NCBI GenBank assembly: GCA_010015655.1
Contig: ML976675.1
Location: 902,553 to 966,552, forward strand
Direction of reading: 5' to 3'
Source: Bimuria novae-zelandiae CBS 107.79
Taxonomy: Eukaryota; Ascomycota; Dothideomycetes; Pleosporales; Didymosphaeriaceae
Length of the DNA stretch: 64,000 bases
This document shows, piece by piece, positions 9,721 through 20,927 of the stretch. Position 1 is the first letter of the stretch; every line of letters starts with the position of its first letter. The notes under the pieces were generated by a model. The model saw only the letters and a program-made list of their open reading frames with translations, was not told the origin of the DNA and searched no databases. Made by a program: the position numbers and the translations under genes.

Positions 9721-12700
9721 GATAGTTAAATATATTAATTATCTATAATAATTTAGACGACGAAGAATGGTAGGCGATATTAATTATTACGTAATGTAAT
9801 GTCCTAGACAAAGACTTACAGCGATTAGAATCGCCAGACTTTTATATATATAAGGACACTAATAATAAAGGTTTAGATAAAGAAAATAAGCAAATGCAAT
9901 AATCTCCTACACTATAATTAAATATAAAATAATCTTTAGAGAAAGTAAAATAACACAACGTTTTTAACTGTCTAAATATGTAATAACCTAGAGAAGTAGA
10001 CTTTAGATATTGAGTAATAAAAACTAGATACGTTACGTATCTATTAAAATGAACTAGCCTAATTAGTAAGGCCACGCGAGAATTTATAAATTATAAATAT
10101 AAATATTAGGACCCACGCAAGATATATATTATAAAAAAAGATAACTATAAATTAAAGTACTGCTTAGACTACTAAAACCCTAATTATAGTATCCTTTAGG
10201 AAAGATACTATATATACAATTAATGTAACATATACTACGCAGGAAAACAAGAAAGATATTTTCTAAAATAAAAATAATAATACTAATAGAAATAGTTTAA
10301 TTACCTAATTATAATGTATAATATATACCTTTAAGATAAACGTATAACTAAGTACCTCTCGTATCTAAATAAAGCTAATAATAACGTACTATTAATATTA
10401 ATTAATAGAAACTATATATTAATAAAATAGCAAACATGCCTCTCCCTAGACTATAAAGAATATAAGTAGGATAAAGCACTCTGCGGATTTAGACTAAGGA
10501 AATACTATAGAGAACTAGTACGTCTAGATAAAGTAAAGGGAAGAGAGTTTAGTAAAGCAATCTATTTATAAAAATAGTACCACGAATACTTATAGAATAA
10601 AAAGAAACTACCAAAGCCTACGAAACTACTAATAAAGAAGATTTCTTTTTTAAACTTAGACTTAGGCAAGAAAGTGCCTTTAGAGAATTAAATACTATTA
10701 ATAGTTAAGTATTAATTACGCTTCTAGTATAGCTTAAAGGAATATAAATAAAAGCCATGCTAGACTTAAGAGCATAGGAGAGCTATATATTAAAAACAGC
10801 GCTTAATAAAGTAGGACTCTACGAACGCAAGATTATAAATAGATAACTAATGCCCGGCAAAGCAAGAAATATAAGATTAAAATAACTCTTATAGTCTATA
10901 GACACAAAGAACTAAATACCCTTAACGTTATTAAAAAAGCTAATTACGACGTAATTTTAAGACTATCCTAGTTAAGGAACTATAACCTTAGAATTATTTA
11001 AAAAAGAAAGACGCTATCCTTTAAGCACTCTAACTATATATTATAAGTAAAGCCTACGCATTAATAGAGCATAATAGTAGATAAAAGAGCTATTAATAAT
11101 ATAGTCTTGCGACGGATAGTTAAAAAACGGAAAATACCCTTAGTAGACGCTAGCAGAAACTACTAGGTTATAGAGCGTAAGAAGATAGATAACAGTACAA
11201 ACCATGAACTTCTAGAATACTATTAAGCATGGAATTATTTATTTACCAAAGGAAAAAGAAAAGCAAACCTTTTAGAATATTAGCCCTAAGATTATATAAT
11301 TAACTTAGAAAACGGAAACACGCCACCCTTTAGACTATTATATAGTAAAACTAGAAAAGAACTCTAGTAAAAAAGGAATTTATTACGATAAACCTTATGA
11401 AAGGATATATTAGACCTTCGAAGTCACCAGCGGCCAGCCCTTTTATGTTTATACTAAAGAATAGAGAACTAAGGATCTATATAAACTATAGGAAACTTAA
11501 TAATATAATAGTTAAAAATTAATAATTACTACTAAATATCTTAGAACTCTAAAACTAACTCTTAAGAGTAAAGATCTTTACGATAATAGATCTATAAAAT
11601 AGATACTACTTTATATAAATTAAAAAAGGTAACAGATAGTATTTTAAACACGTTATAGACTATTTAAATATATAATTATGCCATTTAGACTTACTAACGC
11701 ACTAGTAACCTTTTAGGCACTTATTAATAATATATTACATAATTATCTAAACATATTTATTATCGCCTATATAGCCGACGTTCTTGTCTTTTCCAAAAAC
11801 GAATTAGATCACGTACTATACGTATAGACTATACTAAAGGAACTGGATCAGACACACCTATAAATTAAGCTAAAGAAATACAAATTCTATATACAAAAAC
11901 TATAATTTCTAGTATACATTACTTGTATAGAAGGAATTAAAATAGCACCCGACAAAATCCAATATATTAAGAAGTAGCTAATATTAAACACTATAAAGAA
12001 TATTCAGGAACTTTTAAAATTTAAGCAGATTTAACTTATAATTTATTAAAAACTATATAAAAATCACGATACCCCTAATAAACCTTATAAAGAAGGACAT
12101 AGTATTTATATAGATAGTAGAGTATAAAATATTATTCTAACTCTTAAAGTCAGCGTGTATTATACCACTAGCACTTATCTACTTTTAGGGTAAAAAACTA
12201 CTATAATTTAAGATAAACGTAAACGATCTCGTGATAGGCGCATGCGTAAAATAAGAAAAGAATAATAAATAGCATCTAATCGCATACTACTTACAAAAAT
12301 TCAATAATGTAGAAACACGATACAACGTATATAATAAAGAACTTTACGCTATTATAAGAGCACTAAAACACTAGAGGATCTACACCCTAAGCTACTTAAC
12401 GCTAAAAATTTATATAGACTATAAGAATCTATTACGATTTATAATAATAAAAGAACTTAAACCGCGATAACAGTAATTGTTCTAGAGAGTTAAATAATAT
12501 AAGTTTAAGGTTTTTTATATAGCTAGGGAAAAGAACAGGCAAGTAGTTACGCTTAGCTAATAAAATAACTTTATAAGAAAAAAGGTAAAAACCTACTCTA
12601 TAATACTATTGAAAAAATACAGATAAATCTCTTAAACCTATAGCAAAACTTAACTAACTTCTAATTACTATACGAGAAGTGCCTAGGGAATTACAGACTA

Positions 12701-13990
12701 AGATTATACAATAATATTATAATAACCTAATGTATGGACACCTAGGCATTAAGAAAATAATAGAACTTATTTAGAGGATTACTTATTTAGAGGAATGAAA
12801 GAAGTAATCGCGAAGTATATCTAAAAATATATAGAATGCTAATAAAATAAGCACGCCACACATCTCAAGTATAGAGAGATATAAGTAATCTAGATACCTA
12901 CGGCTCTATAGGAAGACATCGCTACAAACTTTATAATTAAACTACCTAAGTGAAAAGACCTATTAAACGAAATAAAATATGATGCTGTATTAGTAATTAT
13001 TTATTAATTTACTAAATACGGAGAATTACTAGTTTATTAGAAAACGACTATAGCTAAAAAACTAGCATTCCTTATTCTAAATTAACTTATACGATACTAC
13101 GATATTCTAAAAATAATTATTAGCAATAGAGACAAGCTCTTTACCTTAAACTACTAAATAACGCTTATAGCACTTATTAGAACAAAAAGATAGTTATCTA
13201 TAGTATATTATCTATAGATAAACGGACAACCAGAACGTATAAATTAGATAACTAAAACGTACCTACGCATCTATTGCAATGACTAGTGAAATAACTAGAT
13301 TTCCCTATTACTTATAACACAACTAGAATATAATAATAAAGTATTAGCCGTAACTGAATACACACTATTCTATATAAACTATAAAAGACACCTACATCTC
13401 TTTAACGAAGTATTTCCTACAGTAATTATAATAGAAGAAGCGATTAACATGGCAGAAACCATAAAGAAGATATATAAATAACTCTAAGAAAATCTTAAGA
13501 AAGCTTGATAGCAAAGTATTTTTTATATAAACTAAAAAAAAAAAAGGCACCTTGGCTAAAAAAGGGAAATAAAGCATATTTACTTATAAAGAATTTTAAA
13601 TCTAAAAAATAAACATAAGAAACTAGATTACATTAAGATTAAACTATTTTTTATTTCTAAACAAGTATCACTAGTTAACTACCAATTAGAACTACTACTA
13701 AATATAAAAATATACCTAGTATTCTATATCGATCGCTTAGAATCCGTAGACTCTAAAACACTAGTTAAGACAACCTTCTATTACTAGGTAGAGGAAGAAA
13801 ACAAATTCGAAGTTAAACGTATACTATAATATAAGAATCAGTCACCATTATACCTTATTAAATAGAAAGGATACCCTTATAGTAAAAACATATAAGAACT
13901 AGTAAATTGTCTAGAAAACTATTAGTAAATAATTAAGCGCTACTATAAGTAGCTTATCTGAAATTTAGAATAGGCAGGGTAGTAAAATTA
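9721..13990 (+). pseudogene. pol remnant of gypsy copy 1 (RT, RNase H, integrase, chromodomain)
   Basis: In order: RT start at about 11400 (SKSPAASPFMFILKNREL, then RIYINYRKLNN) and RT core at about 11660-11990 (VDYLN-, PFRLTNA- and YIADVLVFSK-like blocks, the catalytic YIDD now degraded). RNase H follows at 12180-12560 (AYYLQKFNNVETRYNVYNKE), then integrase at about 12660-13500. A chromodomain lies at about 13850 (YLIK-stop-KGYPYSKNI-stop-ELVNC). The order RT-RNase H-IN plus chromodomain identifies a chromovirus. In this group the chromodomain directs integration to histone-marked chromatin. Dozens of TAG/TAA codons at former Gln/Trp positions make it dead. Confidence 0.75.
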
Positions 13991-14007
13991 TCTAATAAGC
14001 TAAGAGT

Positions 14008-14467
14008 TGTTATAAGGCGCTCACACCTTGGTCCGATCCGGGTTAGGGTGGTAAGGCTAAAGTAGCACTTTATAAATTTTTTAATAGTATAAGTTAATGC
14101 GATACTTAGCGCGTAGCTATATAATCTAATCTTATAATAAATAAGATAAATATTAGCCTATATAGGAGAACGTACTCGCATGAAAGATATTTTAGTTAAC
14201 TACAAGGAGCGTAACATAGGAAACCGTCCTATAGATATACCCTCCTTGTCCTATAGAATCTCATGGTATCCCACATCCTTGTCTCGTGGGATCCCATGGG
14301 ATACCTTAGGACGTAACGTGACCTCGGTCACGTGGTCCCATGATGTCCTATAGTCTTGGCGTTTGAGACAGCCTGGGACGTTACGTAAGCCCAAGGTGGG
14401 CCTGGTTGCCGTTATAAGGTCCGTCGTCCCACCTTCGACTTCTGGACCGTAACAAGAGTAGTCCACA
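14008..14467 (-). repeat. low-RIP block inside gypsy copy 1, possibly a solo LTR in the other orientation
   Basis: The core (about 14220-14467) has normal CA/TG content while everything around it is RIP-scarred. Read on the minus strand the block starts TGTGGACTACTC and ends CGCCTTATAACA, so it has the TG..CA ends of an LTR. It also contains GACCGAGGTCACGT, also present in LTR-1 as ACCGAGGTCACGTGATG. I find no matching 5-bp target duplication (AGAGT on the left, TGGCA on the right), so the solo-LTR reading is tentative. A 71-codon open frame here (14251-14466, minus) looks fortuitous. Confidence 0.35.
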
Positions 14468-14479
14468 TGGCAGACGAAT

Positions 14480-14960
14480 ACCTAATAAAGTATTTATTTA
14501 TAGTAGAATAATTAACTATCTTAGCATTTACTATCTCTCCCCTAGTAACTAAATTAAATATAAAATATAATATCTTTTTGCGCACACGCTCTTTAGCTTA
14601 CGCTAATATTTTCTTATTCTTTAATAATTAAAAAATAATAGTAGCTAACTATTTGTTATCTTTATTAATTGTCTTCTTATACTCCTCTCGTGTCTTGTCT
14701 AAGGACGCCTAAAACATGTTAACGTATAAATAGCTAAAGTAAATATACTTAGCATACTTTAAACCTAACTTTAGTATAACGTAACACTCTTAACTTTTAA
14801 ACTTATACTTAAAATAAGGATGCTTAGTAATATAATTAGCCTAAAAGATTTTATTATATAAACAGAGTTTATAAGTAGTAAAATTAGTAGGTATATTAGC
14901 TAACGTTATACTTATAAGTATAAGAGTAGAGTCACGCTTATACAAGAAAGGCAAAACTAA
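14480..14960 (-). pseudogene. antisense coiled-coil-like ORF remnant between pol and LTR-2
   Basis: On the strand opposite to pol a frame with stops reads KYAKYIYFSYLYVNMF, then SLDKTREEYKKTINKDNK and QLLKNKKILAQAKERVRKKI. It is rich in Lys/Glu/Leu, as in a coiled coil. Gypsy copy 2 has a comparable antisense frame in the same place (19200-19440). I know no function. Confidence 0.35.
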
Positions 14961-15000
14961 ATACGTAATTTAAGGATAAATTATATAAGGGAGGAGATAA

Positions 15001-15447
15001 TATCAGGATTTAAAATCTAAAAAAGGCTATGCTAGTTTTATATCTAACCCTTATATTATTTGCTAGGAATAACTAGTTGTTAGCGACTACGCTGTAAGGT
15101 ACTAAGTTACATAACTACGCTCTAGAAAGCGCTTACTTAAGAGCGCTCGTTAGAGAGCGCTCGTTAGAGAGCGCTCTATAGAAAGCGCTCTCTAATAAGC
15201 AGGAACAAGCCATGTATATAGGAACGCTAAGTATAGTCCTTTTATACTCGTGTTTAACCGGTTTATTAATCTATTGTTTAGATTTAACTTAGGCTCTTAT
15301 TAATTTAATTATACTATATACACTTTTGATACTAATGCCCTATAATAAGCGCAAGCTATTAATGCACTCTTACTTATATTACTAACACTCTTACCCGAGA
15401 ACCAACCCTAGTCTCCTTTGGGACCAGCTATCCCAAAGGGCTTAACA
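15001..15447 (+). repeat. LTR-2 (447 bp), shared by gypsy copies 1 and 2
   Basis: Follows the polypurine tract AGGGAGGAGATAA. It starts TATCAGGATTT (the TGTTAGGATCT of LTR-1 with TG changed to TA) and ends GGGCTTAACA. The last 235 bases align to LTR-1 and LTR-3. Within U3, 15121-15197 holds a GC-rich repeat of AGAGCGCTCGTT-like units, unlike the minisatellite of LTR-1. Confidence 0.7.
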
Positions 15448-18400
15448 GAACAGTTTAACTACCTAGTTATAAAATATAATATACACTTTTAAAATAAACG
15501 CGAAACTAAGTACTTTTCATATTTAGATAAAGCTACGAATAACGTGCTATTAATATTTATCAATAGAAACTATATATTAATAGAATAGTAAATATGTCTA
15601 TACCCTAACTATAAGGAATATAAGTAGAACAAAGCACTTTTTAGATTTAGACTAAGGAAATACTATAGAGAGATAGTACGCTTAGATAAGGCAAACGAAA
15701 GAGAATTTAGTAAAGTAATCTATATAAGGAAATAATGTAATAAGTGTCTATAAAATAAGAAAGAACTACTAAAATCTACCGAATTACCTATAGAATAGAT
15801 ATCTTTTTTAGACCTAGGCTTAGCCAAAAGTACGTCTTTAAGGAACTAAATACTATAAATAGTAGGCGTTAATTAAGCTATTAGTATAGCTTAAAGTAAT
15901 ATAGATAGAGGCTATACTAGACTTAGGAGCATAAGAAAGTTATATATTCTAAAATGTACTTAATAGAGCAGGACTCTATAAGTATAAGAAAGCTACACCC
16001 TACGCTATTTATATTATAAATAGATACCTACTACCTAGTACGGCACGAATTAAATGTAAGATTAAAATAATACTTAAGATCTATAGATTCTAAAAAATAA
16101 TTACTCTTAATATTCCTAAGGAAGGTAATTATATTATAGTACTAAAAATAGCCTAATTAAAAAAGTAAAACTCTACTATTAATGAGGAGAAAAAAATACT
16201 ATCCTTTAAATTCTATAAATGTATATTAAAAATAAAATCTACGTATTAATAGAGTATCATAGTAAATAAAAGAGCTATAAATAACTTAGTCTCGCGACTT
16301 AAAGTTAATAAATATAAAATACCCATAGTAGACGCTAGTAGAAACTACTAGGTTATAAAGCGTAAAAAAATAAACAACGGCACACTCTATAAGATTCTAG
16401 AATGCTACTTAATATAGAATTATATATTTACTAAAAAAGAAGGAAAGACTAACTTTCTAGAATATTAACCCTAGGATCTCGCGATAGATCTAGAAGAAGG
16501 GAAAACGCCACCTTTTAGACTACTATATAGCAAGACTAGAAAAGAACCCTAGAAGGAAAACGAATTTATTAAAATAAATCATCAGAAGGGCTATATATAA
16601 CTATTAAGATTACTAGTAGCTAGCTCCTTTATATTTATTATAAAGAAAGACAGAACACCAAGACTATAGGTTAGCTACTAAAAGATTAATAATAACTCTT
16701 AAGAGCTAGAATCTTTATAATAGTAGATCTATAAGATATATACTACCTTATATTAATTAAATAAGGTAATAAGTAGAAAATGGTATTTAGAATATGCCAT
16801 AGACTATTTAAATATATAATTATACCTTTTAGACTTACTAACGTACTGGCGAACTTCTGAGCACTAGTTAATAATATACTTTATAATTATTTAAATATAT
16901 TTATTATTATATATATAGATAATATACTTGTTATTTTTAATAACGATTTAGATTATGTTTCTTATTTATAAATAGTACTAAAGGCATTAGACAAAGCATA
17001 TCTTAAGATTAAACTAAAGAAATATAAATAGCATGTAAAATAACTTAAATTCCTAAAATATAGTATTAGAATAAAAGGAATTAAAGTCGCGCTAGATAAG
17101 GTTAAGTATCTTATAAGCTAGCCTATACTAAAGATAGTTAGGAATATCTAAGAATTCTTAGGATTTTGTAGATTTAATAAACAGTTTATCTAAAACTACG
17201 CCATGATTATAATACCTTGAACTACTAAGAAAGAGACGCCTTTCGAATAGGCTAAAGAATATAAAGGATTATTTAGATACTTAGTAAAATCATGCACTAC
17301 AGCACCAGTTTTTATCTACTTTAGAAATAAAAAACCTTTTTAAATTAAGATAAATATAAGCAATCTTATAATTAGCGCTTAAGTAAAGTAGAAGAAGAAT
17401 GGCAAATGGCACCCTATTGCTTACTATTTATATAAATTTAGTAGAGCAGAAACATGATACGATGTATATAATAAGAAACTCTACTTAAGCATTGGAGAAT
17501 CTACGTACTTAACTACTTAGGCTTTATAATTTTTATAGTCTATAGAAATTTTATAAGGTTTACGATAACTAAGGAACTTACGCTATAATAAGTACGATAG
17601 TTAAAAACACTTAAATAGTACAAGGTTAAGATTTTATATATACTGGAAAAGAATAATAAACAAGCAAACGTCCTTAGCAGGCGTATTAACCTTATATAAA
17701 AGTAATTATAGATTCACTTTATAATACTAAAATAGAATTTTAATAGATTATTAGAACCTATAGCAGAGCTTAACTAACTACTTATTACTATACAAGAAGT
17801 ATCTAAATTATCATAAACTAATATTATATAATAATAATACAATAACTCTATATATAAATACCTAGAAGTTATAAAGAAAACGGAATTTATCTAATAAAAC
17901 TACTTATTGAGAAGAATAAAGGAAGTAATAATAAAGTATATCTATAAGTATATAAACTGCTAATAAAATAAGCACGCCACACACCTTAAGCATAGAAAGA
18001 TATAAGCGATCTAGATACCTATAGTACTATAGGAAGATATTGCTATAGACTTTATAATTAGACTACCTAAGTTAAAAGACCTATTAAATAGAATAAACTA
18101 CGACGTAATATTAGTAATTATTTATTAATTTACTAAATACGTGGAATTACTACCCTATTAAAAGATAACTATAGCTAAGGAACTAGCATTTTTTATCCTA
18201 GACTAACTTATACGATACTATAGTATTCTAAAGATAATTATTAGTAATAGAGATAAGCTCTTTATCTTAAACTACTAGACAACGCTTATAGCGCTTATTA
18301 GAATAAAACGAAAGCTATCTATAGCTTATTATCCACAGACTAACAGAGACACAGAATGTATAAATTAGATTATTAAGGCATACCTATGCATTTACTATAA

Positions 18401-19080
18401 TAACTAGAGTAATAACTAGATTCCCATATTACCTATAGCATAATTGGCGTATAATAATAAAATATTAATAATAACTAGATATGCACTATTCCATACAAAC
18501 TATAAAAGGTATCTATATCCCTTTAATTAGATATTTCCTATAGTAATTAGGACGGAAGGAGCAATTAATATAGTAGAAATTATAAAAGGAATATATAAAT
18601 AACTTTAAAAATATTTAAGAATGTTTAATAGTAAAGTATTTCTTATACTAACTAAAAACGAAAAATGGCACCTTAGCTAAGGAAGGGGGATAAAGCATAT
18701 TTACTTATAAAAAATCTTAAACCTAAAAGAAAAAATACAAGAAACTAGATTATATTAAGGTTAGACTATTTTTTTTATTAAATGGATATTACTAGTTAAC
18801 TACTAATTAGAATTACTAATAGACGCTAAAATACACCTAGTATTTTATATTAACTAATTAGAACCCGTGCACCCGGAGCTACTAGTTAAAATAACTTTTT
18901 ATTACTAACCTAAGGAAGAAAATAAATTTAAAATTAAATAGATACTATAGCACACGGATTAGTCACGCACGTACCTTATTAAATAAAAAAGTTATTTATA
19001 TAGTAAGAATACTTAAAAAGTAGAAGACTACTTATAAAACTATTAAGAAAAAATCTAATAGTACTAGCGTATTATTACGT
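15448..19080 (+). pseudogene. pol remnant of gypsy copy 2
   Basis: Parallel to pol of copy 1, block by block: RT motifs near 16600-16950, RNase H around 17280-17680, integrase from about 17760, and a chromodomain-like end near 18960-19030 (YLIK followed by KSYLYSKNT). Gag and the region up to protease are deleted. Stops are of the CA-to-TA type. Confidence 0.7.
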
Positions 19081-19189
19081 AGTAAAAGAGGAGGGCTTTA
19101 ACTAGATTATAGACTAGTGTATTACCTCTACACCTAAAGTAGCATTAAGATTAATTAACACTACTACCTAAGTAAGTTTCTTATAAGCC

Positions 19190-19460
19190 TCTAAGGCCTC
19201 TAATTTATCTATTATAAACATACTACGATTAAATAGCTCTTGTTTTTTTTACGTAACTCTTTACGCTAATTACGTAACCGCGCCATTTTTGCCCGTGCTA
19301 GACAAGCACGCAAGAGCGCTATATAAGCGAACTCTTCTTCTATTTAAAGTTTTACCTTCTCCTTAGCCTCTAACATCTCTAATCTCTCTAATTTAGTGTC
19401 TATTTGTAAATAATTTAGTAAAGGAATCACTTCTAACTTATACTTTTAATTACTATACTA
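19190..19460 (-). pseudogene. antisense coiled-coil-like ORF remnant between pol and LTR-3
   Basis: On the minus strand, opposite to pol, a frame of about 75 codons is nearly open: KLEVIPLLNYLQIDTKLERL, EMLEAKEKVKLQIEEEFAYI and ALLRACLARAKMARLRN, then a stop and RKELRKKNKSYLIVV. The Leu/Glu/Lys/Arg pattern predicts a helical coiled coil. Because the stretch around it is destroyed by RIP, the open length is noteworthy. Function unknown. Confidence 0.45.
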
Positions 19461-19661
19461 AATTTAATTTGTGCACTTTTAATATAGTAATAATAAATAA
19501 TAAGGTAACTACTTCTTAACGCACTATAAATACGTATCTATAGTAAATACGTAATTTTACTTAAGATAATTATCCTGCGAATAATAGTATTATGTAGATT
19601 AAGAAAGTAGCTTTATAAGTTGTTAACTTATAAGAATATTAAGCCTAAAGAGGGGAATTAA

Positions 19662-20076
19662 TATTAAAACCTATTAAGATCTAATATAATGCATAGTACG
19701 GTATCGATACTTATTTATGCGCCTAAGACTAAACTCCTAACTTAGTCACGAATTACGTGATAAGTCACGCGTCCTAGAACTATCTTAACATTTAGGACCT
19801 TAGGATAAACTAGGACTTTAGGATCTATAGGACGGGACTTATATATAAGAACGTTAAAGATAGACCTTCTATCTTTATGTTTAACCTCTTTTATTAATCT
19901 ATTATTTAGATTATACTTAAATATTATTAATTTATTTATACTACGTATTACTTTTAATACTAACATCCTATTAATACGTATAAGCTATTAATAAACCTTT
20001 CCTTACCTTACTAGTACTCCTGCCCAAGAACCAACCTTAGCCCTATAGGGACCAGCTACCCCTTAGGAACTTAACA
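19662..20076 (+). repeat. LTR-3 (415 bp), 3' end of the gypsy array
   Basis: Follows the polypurine tract AAAGAGGGGAATTAA, starts TATTAAAACCTATT and ends GGAACTTAACA. Its 3' 235 bases align with LTR-1 and LTR-2. U3 contains a run of short TTAGGAC/CTTAGGA-type units (about 19790-19830). Confidence 0.65.
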
Positions 20077-20500
20077 TAGATAAATAAGAGTTAGAAGCTA
20101 GGCTTCTACCTCTAAACTTATATTTTAAGCGCTAAAGATCTAATAGCCTATACCCTAAAGCTTACTTCTAATTAGTTAGAAACGACGCTAGCTATCTAGA
20201 TGTTAGCACCTAGCTAAGCAAGATAGATAAATCTATATTAAATAAAAGTAAAAGACCTTTCTTACTTATCTAACGCCTTATACCTACGCGTAGACACTAA
20301 ACGAGTATATTAATCTAGCCTATCTAGGCCTAAAACACCTCCACTCGTTGCTCTCGTAATATTATATAACGTTATACTAATTAATTATAAAAAATTCATT
20401 TTATAAGTATCTCTACGTAATGTTAAATAATTAACCTAACGGCTCTGCATTAAAGAGCGACACGCCTTAGAACATAATTATACAATATTGGACAAAAATG
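20077..20500. other. AT-rich RIP-type boundary sequence, no gene seen
   Basis: TA-rich with scarce CA/TG up to about 20460, where base composition changes abruptly into gene island 1. Nothing coding is legible. Confidence 0.5.
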
Positions 20501-20927
20501 GTTCGTGAAGCAGTCGACTTATTGTCAACTTAGTAGCAGCGCTACCTTTTACATATCTGTTACCGCGCCTTTCCATTGTAACTAGGGCAGTATAATCGGG
20601 TTAGTTATTAGAAAGATAGAATATTTTTTAGTGCAGAGACATTCGGGCAGCAGTTAACTGGTTGAACCCCTGAAACTGAAACACCGGGAGGCTTGCAGAT
20701 CACAAGACAACCAATCGGGATCTCGCGAGGCTCCGTGAATTGGCCCCCAATGCGCCGATATCAAAAAGCAGTGAACGTCGGCCCTGCGGCTGTGTACCAC
20801 AAGAAAGGGCCGAAATGGGGATATCGTCGTCGAAATGCAGAACGTCTTCGATTTTTGTTGCAAACGGAGTGCCTGGAGTGACTTGAAAGCCTTCTTCGTT
20901 ACAGGTATCACCTGATAACGTTGCAGC
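20501..20927 (+). promoter_or_regulatory. upstream region of the DUF6536 pseudogene
   Basis: Balanced composition, no recognised gene. It precedes the ATG at 20928 and presumably was the promoter of the decayed gene. No clear TATA box was found. Confidence 0.3.

Larger units (their letters stand above)
8647..15447 (+). mobile_element. Ty3/gypsy chromovirus copy 1, LTR to LTR (6.8 kb), RIP-inactivated
   Basis: LTR-1 (8647-9101) and LTR-2 (15001-15447) enclose gag, a zinc knuckle, reverse transcriptase, RNase H, integrase and a chromodomain, all on the plus strand. Between pol and LTR-2 lie a less damaged block (14008-14467) and an antisense coiled-coil-like frame. The body is heavily RIP-mutated: in 10261-10320 I count no CA, one TG and about 15 TA. 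Confidence 0.8.
15001..20076 (+). mobile_element. Ty3/gypsy chromovirus copy 2, gag-deleted (5.1 kb), RIP-inactivated
   Basis: Runs from LTR-2 to LTR-3. The internal sequence begins at a point equivalent to about 10300 of copy 1 (TTAACTACCTAGTTATAA against TTAATTACCTAATTATAA), so roughly 1.2 kb including gag is missing. It shares LTR-2 with copy 1, as in an array formed by LTR-LTR recombination. Confidence 0.7.

Noticed and set aside
9842..13577. small minus-strand frames in AT-rich DNA (9842-10075, 13392-13577) as secreted effector genes
   Set aside because: They lie antisense to gypsy gag/pol remnants, lack a credible signal peptide and Cys pattern, and arise because RIP removes stops on one strand reading.
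14251..14466. 71-codon minus-strand open frame in the low-RIP block
   Set aside because: No family, no start context, and the block itself looks like non-coding LTR-type sequence.
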